A DNA stretch of 64,000 nt from JBMTVN01 sp046047235 (lineage in GTDB: Bacteria > Verrucomicrobiota > Verrucomicrobiia > Limisphaerales > JAHDYP01): contig JBJOII010000011.1 of assembly GCA_046047235.1 (NCBI GenBank), forward strand, positions 16,139 through 80,138. Direction: 5' to 3'. The notes below the pieces were generated by a model. That model searched no databases, was not told where the DNA came from, and saw only the letters and a list, made by a program, of their open reading frames with translations. The position numbers and the translations under genes are program-made. Shown one piece after another: positions 37,239 through 45,589 of the stretch. Position 1 is the first letter of the stretch, and every line of letters starts with the position of its first letter.

Positions 37239-37916
37239 ATGCCATCCCCGGAATCAACCCGTCCCCCAGGAAAGACTCCAGCAGGCCTCGCCATCATCGG
37301 CGCATCCACCGGCGGCGTCCGCGCGCTCACCACGCTCTTCCAAAACCTCCGCCCCGTCCCCGCCGCCATCGTCCTCGTTCACCATATGCCAGACTACATC
37401 CAACAGTCCTTCGTCCGTAGCCTGCAGAAAAATACCCCGATGGAAGTCCTGCTCGCCACCGATGGCATGCCCCTCCAAGCCGGAAAAATCTTCGTCGCCC
37501 CCTCCAAATTCCACTGCGTCCTCGAACAAAACCGCATCCTCCGCCTCACCCCAGGCCCTAAGGTCAACTACGTCTGCCCCGCCGTCGATGTCACCATGAA
37601 ATCCGTCCTCCCACCCCTCCTGCCCGCACCCCTCGCCGGAGTGCTCCTCACCGGTATGGGCCGCGACGGCGCCGATGGCATGGTCCACCTACGCAGCCTC
37701 GGAGCCCGCACCGTGGCCCAAGACGAGGAATCCAGTGCCGTCTTCGGCATGCCCAAAGAGGCCTGGAAAGCCGGCGGTGCCGAAATGTTGCTCCCCCCGG
37801 ACCGCATCGCCCGTTCCCTCTTCCACTGGCTGACAAATACTCAACCCCAGCCAGCCAACGCTAACCCGTCACGCCAACAAGTCAGTCACCGCACGATGCT
37901 CACCCACACCCGTTAG
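37239..37916 (+). CDS. CheB-type protein-glutamate methylesterase without receiver domain
   Basis: 225 residues of CheB catalytic domain only. Catalytic Ser in IIGASTGGV, His in VLVHHMPDYIQQSF, Asp in GMGRDGADGM; C-terminal QDEESSAVFGMPKEA. CheB normally demethylates chemoreceptors and carries an N-terminal receiver; here two stand-alone receivers lie upstream, so control may be in trans. No CheR, CheA or receptor gene is present. Its 3' end overlaps the convergent DUF1501 gene by 48 bases. Confidence 0.93.
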   Translation: MPSPESTRPPGKTPAGLAIIGASTGGVRALTTLFQNLRPVPAAIVLVHHMPDYIQQSFVRSLQKNTPMEVLLATDGMPLQAGKIFVAPSKFHCVLEQNRILRLTPGPKVNYVCPAVDVTMKSVLPPLLPAPLAGVLLTGMGRDGADGMVHLRSLGARTVAQDEESSAVFGMPKEAWKAGGAEMLLPPDRIARSLFHWLTNTQPQPANANPSRQQVSHRTMLTHTR

Positions 37917-39323
37917 TTTCAGATCCAACCCCTGAAACTTCACCGATAACCGCTTGTGGTCCATCCCCAGGCAGTGCAATACGGTCGCGTTCAAATCATT
38001 CACGTGAACCGGCTTGTCCAGAATGTTGTAACTGAAATCATCCGTCTCCCCATACACCAATCCCGGCTTGATCCCACCACCTGCCAGCCACATCGAGAAA
38101 CACCTCGGATGATGGTCCCGACCATAACTCGTCGCCGTGCTCTTGCCCTGGCTGTAAACCGTCCGCCCAAACTCACCCCCCCATATCACCAGCGTGTCAT
38201 CCAATAACCCCCGCTGCTTCAAGTCCTTCACCAATGCCGCCGAAGCCTGGTCCGTGTCCCGACACTGCTTCGTCAAATGATCCGGCAGGTTGTCATGATG
38301 ATCCCAACCCATGTGATACAACTGCACAAAACGAACATCCCGCTCCATCATCCGCCGCGCCAATAAACAGTTCCGTGCATACGTCCCCGGCCGCCTCACG
38401 TCCGGACCATACATCTCCAATATGTGCTCAGGCTCATCCGAAATGTCCGTCAAGTCCGGCACCGACGTCTGCATCCGAAACGCCAGCTCATACTGCTCAA
38501 TGCGCGTCAGAATCTCCGGATCCGGCGTCGCCGCATGCCGAATCTCATTCAACCCACGCAACTGATCCAACATCTGCCTCCGCGTCGAACTGCTGCACCC
38601 CGCAGGATTGCTCAAGTACAACACCGGATCCGCCCCACTCCGTAACTTCACCCCCTGATGCTTCGAAGGTAATACCCCGCTCCCCCATAAACGATCATAC
38701 AACGGCTGCCCCGCCGACCGCCCGGTCCCACGCGAAATCATCACCATAAAGGTCGGCAAATCCCGGTTCGCCGTTCCTAGGCCATATGCAACCCATGCCC
38801 CCATGCTGGGCCGACCAGGTATCTGCGATCCCGTCTGGATAAAGGTAATCGCCGGATCATGGTTGATCGCCTCGGTATACATCGACCGCACTATCGCTAT
38901 GTCATCCACAATCCCCGCAGTGTGCGGCAACACCTCGCTCACCCACGCCCCGCTCCGCCCATGCTGCGCAAAGGAAAAGGTCGACCGCAAAACCGGAAAG
39001 TTCGACTGGTTCGCCGTCATCCCCGTTAACCTCTGCCCCATCCGTACGGAATCCGGCAGCTCAGACATGTGCAACTTGTCCAGCCCGGGCTTGTAATCAA
39101 ATGTCTCCAGCTGCGTCGGCGCCCCCGACTGGAATAAGTAAATGACCCGCTTCGCCGTCGGCTTGTGATGCAGCTTCAATCCACCCTCCTTACCCGCCGC
39201 ACCCACCAGCCGACCGGCCGGTGAAGCCGCCAATGCCGCCAACGCCGCCGACCCCAAACTGCACCCCGCACGCTGCAGGAAATGCCGCCGGTTCATCTGC
39301 TGAGCCAAATGCAAAAACTCCAT
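37869..39323 (-). CDS. DUF1501 protein with Tat-like signal
   Basis: 484 residues; ATG at 39323 has a good GGAGG six bases upstream. A Tat-like N-terminus NRRHFLQRAGCSLG is followed by the DUF1501 domain, related to alkaline phosphatase/sulfatase folds: FQSGAPTQLETFDYKPGLD, RSMYTEAINHDPAITF, HMGWDHHDNLPDHL, WGGEFGRTVYSQ and DHHPRCFSMWLAGGG. In Planctomycetes and Verrucomicrobia it almost always pairs with a cytochrome/DUF1549/DUF1553 protein, as here (36 bases downstream of that gene). Molecular function is not established. Confidence 0.93.
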   Translation of the reverse strand: MEFLHLAQQMNRRHFLQRAGCSLGSAALAALAASPAGRLVGAAGKEGGLKLHHKPTAKRVIYLFQSGAPTQLETFDYKPGLDKLHMSELPDSVRMGQRLTGMTANQSNFPVLRSTFSFAQHGRSGAWVSEVLPHTAGIVDDIAIVRSMYTEAINHDPAITFIQTGSQIPGRPSMGAWVAYGLGTANRDLPTFMVMISRGTGRSAGQPLYDRLWGSGVLPSKHQGVKLRSGADPVLYLSNPAGCSSSTRRQMLDQLRGLNEIRHAATPDPEILTRIEQYELAFRMQTSVPDLTDISDEPEHILEMYGPDVRRPGTYARNCLLARRMMERDVRFVQLYHMGWDHHDNLPDHLTKQCRDTDQASAALVKDLKQRGLLDDTLVIWGGEFGRTVYSQGKSTATSYGRDHHPRCFSMWLAGGGIKPGLVYGETDDFSYNILDKPVHVNDLNATVLHCLGMDHKRLSVKFQGLDLKLTGVGEHRAVTDLLA

Positions 39324-39359
39324 ATTTTCCTCCGTAGATAAAGCCTAACCCGTCTCCCC

Positions 39360-42300
39360 TCAGTTCTTCGTCAGCGTCTCGTCCAAGTTCATTAATACGC
39401 TCGCCACCGCCGTATACGCAGCCAACTCCGCCGGTGACTCACCCAATTCCACCTCGCTGTCACCATGAGACAAAAACTCCTTCGCAGCCTCAGTATCCTG
39501 CCCGTAAACACCCAGATACCCCTCATAACCCGACCGCAAAAGCTCCTCCTCCGCACCCCCCGGCCAACGCCCCGTCACCAGCCGGAAACCATACCTCAGC
39601 CCCGCCAACACATCCCCCCCTTCAGCAGCCACCTGCATCCGATAACCCAGATGCCTCGAAGCTTCCACATACGCCACGTCGTTCAATAACGCCAAGGCCT
39701 GCAAGGGGGTGTTCGTCCGGGGCCGCTTCACCGTGCAAATCTCCCAGCCCGGCGCGTCAAACGTCGCCAGCATCGGCGGCGAAACAGTCCGCTTCCGGTT
39801 AATATATAAACTCCGCCGATACAAATTCTCCCCCTCGCTCTGCACATACGGACCCTGACTCGCCCCGCCCGCCAATTCCTCCCACAACCCCGCCGGCTGA
39901 TACGGCTTCACCGGAGGCCCTCCTATCTTCTCCACCAATAACCCGCTCACCGCCAAAGCCGTGTCCCGCACCACTTCAGCCGGCACCCGAAACCTCGGAC
40001 CCCGCGCCAGGAAAACATTCTCCCGATCAGTCTCATACGCCTCCGCCGGAACGACCGAGCTCTGCCGGTAGGTGGCACTCATCACAATACTCTTCTGCAC
40101 CGCCTTCAAATCCCAGCCGCCATCCATAAATGTAAACGCCAGCCAGTCCAGTAAACCCGGATGCGACGGCGGCGCACTCTGCGTCCCGAAATTATCCAGA
40201 CTCCGCACCAACCCATTCCCAAAAAACTTGGCCCATAACCGGTTCACGGCCACCCGCGAGGTCAACGGATTCTCCGGACTCACAATCCAACGCGCCAAAC
40301 CCAGCCGGTTCCGCGGCGCATTACCCGGCAACGGAGGCAAAGCCGCCGGCACCCCAGGCCCCAATACCTCACTCTTGTCCGGCGCATCATAGACCCCTCG
40401 CACCAACCGATACGTCGGACGCGCCTCAGCCAACTCCCGCATCACCATCACAGTCGGAACTTTGTCCCGGCGATACGCATCGCGTTCCCGCTTCAACCCC
40501 TCCACCACCTCCCGCTTCACCGCCAGCCGCCCTTCAATCACCCCCCCCAGATACTCCGCCAAAGCACGCTCCACTCCCTCACCTCCCACCCCCACCGCCC
40601 TCGCCAAATCACGCGCCGCCCAGGCCCGAACCTCCTCCTCACTCAACGCCCGGTCAAACACCCGCACCTCAGCCACCTGCCCCTTCAACGACCGCTCCTC
40701 CGCCCGCCGCCCAATCCGAAATGACCGCTCCACCCCGATCTCACCCTTCAGGGAATCCAAAACGGTCTTCATCTCCACCAGCTCCCCGTTCAGGGTCACC
40801 TGAACCCCGGCCGCCTTGCCGCTCCCGTCATAACTCACACCCAAATGCGACCAAACCCCCATCCCCACCCGCGGCAATACACTCTCCACCTTCAACGCAT
40901 CCTCACTGTACGTGCTCAGAATATGCACCGCCAACTTGCCATCCTCCATGATCAGGGTGTCCACCCCGCGATACCCCGGCGCCCCCTCCATCTTGCTGAA
41001 AACGGTCCCGTGTGACTCCGGCCTCACCCACGCCGTCACCCCAAACGCCCGATCCCGCCCAAATACCTCACCCAAATCCGTGTCCACATAGGAAGCCTCC
41101 CCACCATCCAATACCAGCGCCTTCCCCACTAAACCCTCAGCCCATACAACCTCCCCCTCCCCAGCATAATGACTGCCGTCCCGCAATGCCCCACCCGCAA
41201 GCTCCAGAAAAACCGGATCCGCCAGCTCCACCCCACCCCCGTCCACTAACCCCGCACGCAACTCCGCCAACTCCACCTCCCGCCGCCCCTCATACGCTTC
41301 AACCTCACGCCGGGCAGCCTCAATCCGCCCTTCAAATGCCGCCAACTCCCGCTCATTCTCCTCCGTCGGCAACGCTACCGTCGGCCCCGTATTCCCCCGC
41401 TGCTCCTCGTAAAAACCCCGATCCTCCGTGCTGTTGAAAAACGCATAAAACTCATAAAACTCCCGGGCACTAATGGGATCATACTTGTGGTCGTGACAAC
41501 GCGCACACCCCATCGTCAAACCAAGAAAGACCGTCGATGTCGTCTCCACCCGATCCACCCGGTTCTCCACATACCACTCCTCCTCAATCGATCCCCCCTC
41601 CGTCACGGAATGGTTGTTGCGATTAAACCCCGTCGCCACCAGTTGACTCTTCCCCGGCCTCGGCAATAAATCCCCCGCCAACTGCTCCACCGCAAATTGA
41701 TCAAACGGCATGTTCTCGTTAAACGCCGCAATTACCCAGTCCCGCCAAGGCCACATGTCCCGACCAAAATCATTCTGATACCCGTTCGAATCCGCATACC
41801 GCGCCCCGTCCAGCCAGTCCATCGCCATCCGTTCACCATAACGCTCCGAACCCAGCAGACGATCCACCACCCGCTCATACGCCCCATCCGTATTATCCAA
41901 TAAAAACGCATCCACTTCCTCCGGCGTCGGTGGTAACCCCGTCAAATCCAACGTCACCCGGCGTAACAACGTCTCGCGATCCGCCTCCGGTTGCGGCATC
42001 AACCCCTTCTCCTCCAGCCGCGCCAATACAAACCTGTCCACCTCGTTCCGCACCCACCCCGCATGCCCAACCTCCGGCAACACCGGCCTCCGCACCCGCT
42101 CAAATGCCCAGTGCTTCGCCCAAGGCGCCCCCTCCCGAATCCACTGCTCCAATAAAGCCACCTGCTCAAAACTCAAACGCTCCTTCCCCCCCTCCGGAGG
42201 CGGCATCATATCCACACTGTCCTCCGTCACCACCCGCGCAATTAACTCACTCCTCTCCGGCTGCCCCGCCACTACCACCTCCGCCTTTGCCCCATCCTCC

Positions 42301-42476
42301 GTGTCCAACCTCAACCTCCCCTTCCGCGTCGCCTCGTCCGGCCCGTGACACGCCCAACAATGCTCACTCAAAATCGGCTGAATATCCCGGCTGAAATCCA
42401 CCGTCCCCGCCACTAACCCACAACTCACCCCCACCACCCCAACACCCGCCACCCACTTGATGCTCTTCAATTTCAT
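39360..42476 (-). CDS. PSCyt1 - DUF1549 - LamG-like - DUF1553 secreted protein
   Basis: 1038 residues. Signal peptide (about 1-24), then a planctomycete-type cytochrome c domain with the haem motif CWACH at 40-44, DUF1549 (about 150-350: WLDGARYADSNGYQND, FDQFAVEQLAGDLLP, TSTVFLGLTMGCARCHDHKYDP, a second CxxCH), an inserted LamG/concanavalin-like domain (about 430-620: YVDTDLGEVFGRDRAFGVTAWVRPE, RIGRRAEERSLKGQVAEVRVFDRALSEEE), and DUF1553 (about 700-1030: NRLWAKFFGNGLV, WDLKAVQKSIVMSATYRQSS, RTNTPLQALALLND). It precedes the DUF1501 gene in an operon. Confidence 0.93.
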   Translation of the reverse strand: MKLKSIKWVAGVGVVGVSCGLVAGTVDFSRDIQPILSEHCWACHGPDEATRKGRLRLDTEDGAKAEVVVAGQPERSELIARVVTEDSVDMMPPPEGGKERLSFEQVALLEQWIREGAPWAKHWAFERVRRPVLPEVGHAGWVRNEVDRFVLARLEEKGLMPQPEADRETLLRRVTLDLTGLPPTPEEVDAFLLDNTDGAYERVVDRLLGSERYGERMAMDWLDGARYADSNGYQNDFGRDMWPWRDWVIAAFNENMPFDQFAVEQLAGDLLPRPGKSQLVATGFNRNNHSVTEGGSIEEEWYVENRVDRVETTSTVFLGLTMGCARCHDHKYDPISAREFYEFYAFFNSTEDRGFYEEQRGNTGPTVALPTEENERELAAFEGRIEAARREVEAYEGRREVELAELRAGLVDGGGVELADPVFLELAGGALRDGSHYAGEGEVVWAEGLVGKALVLDGGEASYVDTDLGEVFGRDRAFGVTAWVRPESHGTVFSKMEGAPGYRGVDTLIMEDGKLAVHILSTYSEDALKVESVLPRVGMGVWSHLGVSYDGSGKAAGVQVTLNGELVEMKTVLDSLKGEIGVERSFRIGRRAEERSLKGQVAEVRVFDRALSEEEVRAWAARDLARAVGVGGEGVERALAEYLGGVIEGRLAVKREVVEGLKRERDAYRRDKVPTVMVMRELAEARPTYRLVRGVYDAPDKSEVLGPGVPAALPPLPGNAPRNRLGLARWIVSPENPLTSRVAVNRLWAKFFGNGLVRSLDNFGTQSAPPSHPGLLDWLAFTFMDGGWDLKAVQKSIVMSATYRQSSVVPAEAYETDRENVFLARGPRFRVPAEVVRDTALAVSGLLVEKIGGPPVKPYQPAGLWEELAGGASQGPYVQSEGENLYRRSLYINRKRTVSPPMLATFDAPGWEICTVKRPRTNTPLQALALLNDVAYVEASRHLGYRMQVAAEGGDVLAGLRYGFRLVTGRWPGGAEEELLRSGYEGYLGVYGQDTEAAKEFLSHGDSEVELGESPAELAAYTAVASVLMNLDETLTKN

Positions 42477-42583
42477 AAACTCACCCGGTAACTTTCAGCA
42501 TTAGCACTGACACACATCGGTTGAAGCCATCCCCATACACCACCCCCTCCCCGCACACAAGCGAACGCTGAAACCTCCCGCCC

Positions 42584-42619
42584 CATCGAAATCGCTATCG
42601 CTATCGGGATCGGTATCGC
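42584..42619. repeat. Hexanucleotide ATCGNN tandem repeat, copy 1
   Basis: Six units in a row: ATCGAA, ATCGCT, ATCGCT, ATCGGG, ATCGGT, ATCGCA. The same repeat in the same orientation recurs near 47115 and 52190. It lies in the 462-base gap 42477-42938. Confidence 0.85.
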
Positions 42620-42702
42620 ATGCTGAACTTGGCTCTTGGAGGAACCCGATACCGGATATCGGGGATCGGTTAGCGTCGCCCGCGACCGAACAGCAGAGCC
42701 AC

Positions 42703-42890
42703 CCCCAGCTCCTAGCTCCTAGCTGCCAGCCCCCGCGCCGCGCACGCGGCACCACCCTCCACCCTCCACCCTCCACCCTCCACCCTCCACCCTCCACCCT
42801 CTGCGCTCTGCGCTCTGCGCTCTGCGCTCTGCGCTCTGCGCTTGCCGCTTTGCCCTCAGCCCTCAGCCCTCAGCCCCCAGCCCTCAGCGC
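42703..42890. repeat. Composite heptad repeat array upstream of the ABC transporter genes
   Basis: Successive blocks of 7-base units: AGCTCCT (about 42707-42727), a GC-rich mini-hairpin GCCGC/GCGGC (42737-42750), CACCCTC (about 42753-42800, seven units), TGCGCTC (about 42801-42842, six units) and CCCTCAG (about 42853-42890). Each block has its own unit but the same period. No gene or clear promoter is seen in the gap. Confidence 0.85.
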
Positions 42891-42938
42891 TATGCGCTTG
42901 CCGCTTTGCGCCCCCCACGCCTATGCTCACCCCACCGC

Positions 42939-43898
42939 ATGATCCAGTTCGACCGAGTCACCAAGGTCTACTCCGGACGCCAAATCGCCCTGGCCGATGT
43001 CTCTTTCGAACTTCCCGCCGGATCCACCATCGGCCTCCTCGGCGCCAATGGCTCAGGCAAATCCACCCTCCTCCGTATCGCCCTCGGCCTCATCTCCCCC
43101 TCCGCCGGCCAAGTCACAATCTTCCAACAACCCATGAACCCCGGCGCCAAACACCTGCGCCAACGTATCGGCTTCCTCTCCGACTCCCCAGCCTTCCCCC
43201 GCGACCTCACCGCCATCGGTTACCTCAACCTCGTCGGCCAATGCTTCAGCCTCCCCAAACGCGACCACCAGGCCCGCATCGGAACTCTCCTCCGCGCCGT
43301 CGGACTCACCGATGACGCAGGCCGCAAAATCCAAACCTACTCCACCGGCATGCGCACCCGCCTCGGGATCGCCGCCTCCCTCATGAATGATCCCGACCTC
43401 CTCGTCTGGGATGAACCCACCTCCGGACTCGACCCCATCAGCCGCAGCCAAACCCTCGGCCTGCTCGAACAGTTCCGCCAACGTAAAACCGTCATCCTCA
43501 GCTCCCATATCCTCGGCGATATCGACCGCGTCTGCGACCGGCTCCTCATCCTCAACCAGGGCCAACTCCTCTTCAACGGATCCCGCAACGACCTCGAAAA
43601 TCTCCTCCCCAAAAATGTCCTCGAAATCAAAGTGAGCGGCAATATCGACGCCTTCACCAACACCATCCGCCAAACCCTCCGCCGCGAACCCATCCAGCCC
43701 GACCCCGGCCGTATCCGCCTCGAACTCCAAGCCAACGAAATCGCCGGCACCATCATCGAGCAAATCCTCCAAACCGCCCGCCAAACCCAAACCACCGTCC
43801 TCGCCGTCAATTCCACCGCCCGCCAACTCGAAGACGCCTACCTCAAACTCATCACGGAAGACGAATTCCGCGGCTTCCTTCGCGTCAATGCCAGCTAA
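42939..43898 (+). CDS. ABC transporter ATP-binding protein (ABC-2 type)
   Basis: 319 residues from the ATG at 42939. Walker A GANGSGKST, signature variant YSTGMRTRLGIA (usual LSGGQ, as in many ABC-2 ATPases), Walker B DLLVWDEPTSGLDP and switch SSHILGDIDRVCD. A C-terminal extension of about 90 residues follows the core, common in drug, polysaccharide and Nat-type ATPases. It overlaps the permease/HlyD gene by 11 bases, so the two form one transporter. Confidence 0.92.
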   Translation: MIQFDRVTKVYSGRQIALADVSFELPAGSTIGLLGANGSGKSTLLRIALGLISPSAGQVTIFQQPMNPGAKHLRQRIGFLSDSPAFPRDLTAIGYLNLVGQCFSLPKRDHQARIGTLLRAVGLTDDAGRKIQTYSTGMRTRLGIAASLMNDPDLLVWDEPTSGLDPISRSQTLGLLEQFRQRKTVILSSHILGDIDRVCDRLLILNQGQLLFNGSRNDLENLLPKNVLEIKVSGNIDAFTNTIRQTLRREPIQPDPGRIRLELQANEIAGTIIEQILQTARQTQTTVLAVNSTARQLEDAYLKLITEDEFRGFLRVNAS

Positions 43899-45585
43899 CC
43901 CCAGCCAACCCAAGCCAACCCGCCACATCCCCAGCCGCTGGCAGTCCACCTGGGTCATGGCCCGCGCCGATATCGCCTCCGTATCCTCCTCCTGGCTCGC
44001 CCGCGGTTTCCTCCTCACCTCCGCGTTCCTCAGCATCCTCATGCTCAAAGGCATGCAGGCGGAACAAAAACCCGCCAGCCAGATGCTCGAAGCCCTCTAC
44101 TCCACCTATATCGTCCTCTGGATGCACGCCGTCGTCTTCCTCGCCGGCTCCTCCCTCTCCCGCGAACAAGACTGCCTCAATGACGCCGTCCTCAGCCGCG
44201 GCATCACCCGCGGTGAATACTTCTCCGGCAAAATCCTCGCCCGCTTCATCGCCATCCTCGGCATGATCTCCCTCGTCCTCCTCCCCGGTAGCTTCTGGGC
44301 CATCCGACAAGACCAGCTCGTCAAAACGGAATCCGGCTTCGTCAGCTCCAACGCCCGCGATACCACCGTCGAAGCCTGGGAACCTAAAAAGATCTTCGCA
44401 GGCACCGAAGGACGCCTCCTCGACTTCACCCTCCAAGTCGGAGACCAAATCGCCTCCGGAGATGTCCTCGCCCAAATCGATGACCAACCCCTCTTCGACC
44501 AGCTCGAAACCCAGCGCCGAGCCGAAGAAACCGCCCGCAATGAAGTCAGTAACGCCCAACGCCGCTACGAAGACGCCCAACGCAATGTCGCCCAGGCCGA
44601 AGATGCCCTCGCCCGCGCCGAACGCGCCCTCATCGGTAAAGACCTCCTCAGTAAACTCGAACAGGCCGACCGCGAAACGGAACTCCGCTCCCGTAAACGC
44701 GACCTCAGCACCGCCCATAACCAACTCCAAATCGCCCGCGATACCATCACCGCCGCCGAACTCCAGGTCGAAAACGCCCAGGCCCGCGTCCGCGATGCCC
44801 GACTCCGCCTCGGCCGCGCCACCATCACCGCCCCCATCTCCGGCTACATCACTGAACTCCACGTCCAGTCCGCCCAATACGTCACGCTCGGCTCCCACCT
44901 CCTCACCATCGCCCCGCTCGACGAATTCCAGGTCCGCGTCCCCATCTACGAATTCGAAGAGTTTAAACGACTCCGCCAAAACCTCCCCGCCTCCATCAAA
45001 ATCGGCGAAACGGAATTCACCGGATCCATCCACCAAATCGGCGCCATGACCTCACCCGATACCTACGGCCGCCGCAGTAACTACGTCCTCGTCCGCTTTA
45101 AAGGCGATGGCACGCTCGGTCTCCTCGGCCAAAATGCCGATGTCCGACTCAAACTCCCCCCGCGCGAATCCAAAACCACCGCCATCACCCAGTTCTACCA
45201 AACGCTCACCGGCCAAGGCACTGATGACCTCCAGTCCACCTCCGCCTCTGTCCGTATCCCCTCCATGCTCCTCGGCCTCAGCCGCGTCCTCGGCTGCGCC
45301 GCCTTCCTCACCACCCTCACGCTCCTGCTCCTCACCACCCTCCGCTCCCAGCTCATCGCTATCCTCGGAACGATCGGCCTCTGGCACCTCTCCAACCTCG
45401 CCTTCGACTTCGCCGGCCTGCCCGACCTCTCCTACCTCGAACTCGTCCGCACCATGGATAAGGTCCTCAGCGGCGTCAGTAACCCCACCCACGAACTCAC
45501 CCAACTCGCCTGGCTCGCCCTCATCACGCTCAGCCTCGCCTCCCTCGCCCTCACGCTCTTCATCTCCCGCGACCCACCCAAATAA
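43888..45585 (+). CDS. ABC-2 permease with a HlyD-like adaptor inserted between helices 3 and 4
   Basis: 565 residues. Helices at about 38-55, 70-88 and 116-136 with the cytoplasmic loop SSLSREQDCLNDAVLSRGITRGEYFSGK typical of ABC-2 permeases. From about 150 to 430 comes a HlyD/membrane-fusion module: first half of a lipoyl-like domain (GRLLDFTLQVGDQIASGDVLAQIDD), a long coiled coil (about 205-310), second lipoyl half (ATITAPISGYITELHV) and a beta-barrel-like part. Three more helices close the protein (about 455-480, 485-505 and 540-560). With a cytoplasmic N-terminus, the insert would face the periplasm, as an adaptor should. Normally these are two proteins. Confidence 0.85.
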   Translation: MPANPSQPKPTRHIPSRWQSTWVMARADIASVSSSWLARGFLLTSAFLSILMLKGMQAEQKPASQMLEALYSTYIVLWMHAVVFLAGSSLSREQDCLNDAVLSRGITRGEYFSGKILARFIAILGMISLVLLPGSFWAIRQDQLVKTESGFVSSNARDTTVEAWEPKKIFAGTEGRLLDFTLQVGDQIASGDVLAQIDDQPLFDQLETQRRAEETARNEVSNAQRRYEDAQRNVAQAEDALARAERALIGKDLLSKLEQADRETELRSRKRDLSTAHNQLQIARDTITAAELQVENAQARVRDARLRLGRATITAPISGYITELHVQSAQYVTLGSHLLTIAPLDEFQVRVPIYEFEEFKRLRQNLPASIKIGETEFTGSIHQIGAMTSPDTYGRRSNYVLVRFKGDGTLGLLGQNADVRLKLPPRESKTTAITQFYQTLTGQGTDDLQSTSASVRIPSMLLGLSRVLGCAAFLTTLTLLLLTTLRSQLIAILGTIGLWHLSNLAFDFAGLPDLSYLELVRTMDKVLSGVSNPTHELTQLAWLALITLSLASLALTLFISRDPPK

Positions 45586-45589
45586 CACC

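Noticed and set aside
42339..42360. Possible mobile element near the repeat-rich gaps
   Set aside because: No transposase, integrase or terminal inverted repeats with target duplication were seen anywhere in the window.
44106..44540. Minus-strand frame inside the permease/HlyD gene as evidence of a second gene
   Set aside because: It overlaps conserved permease and adaptor motifs and shows only Arg/Ser-rich shadow composition.
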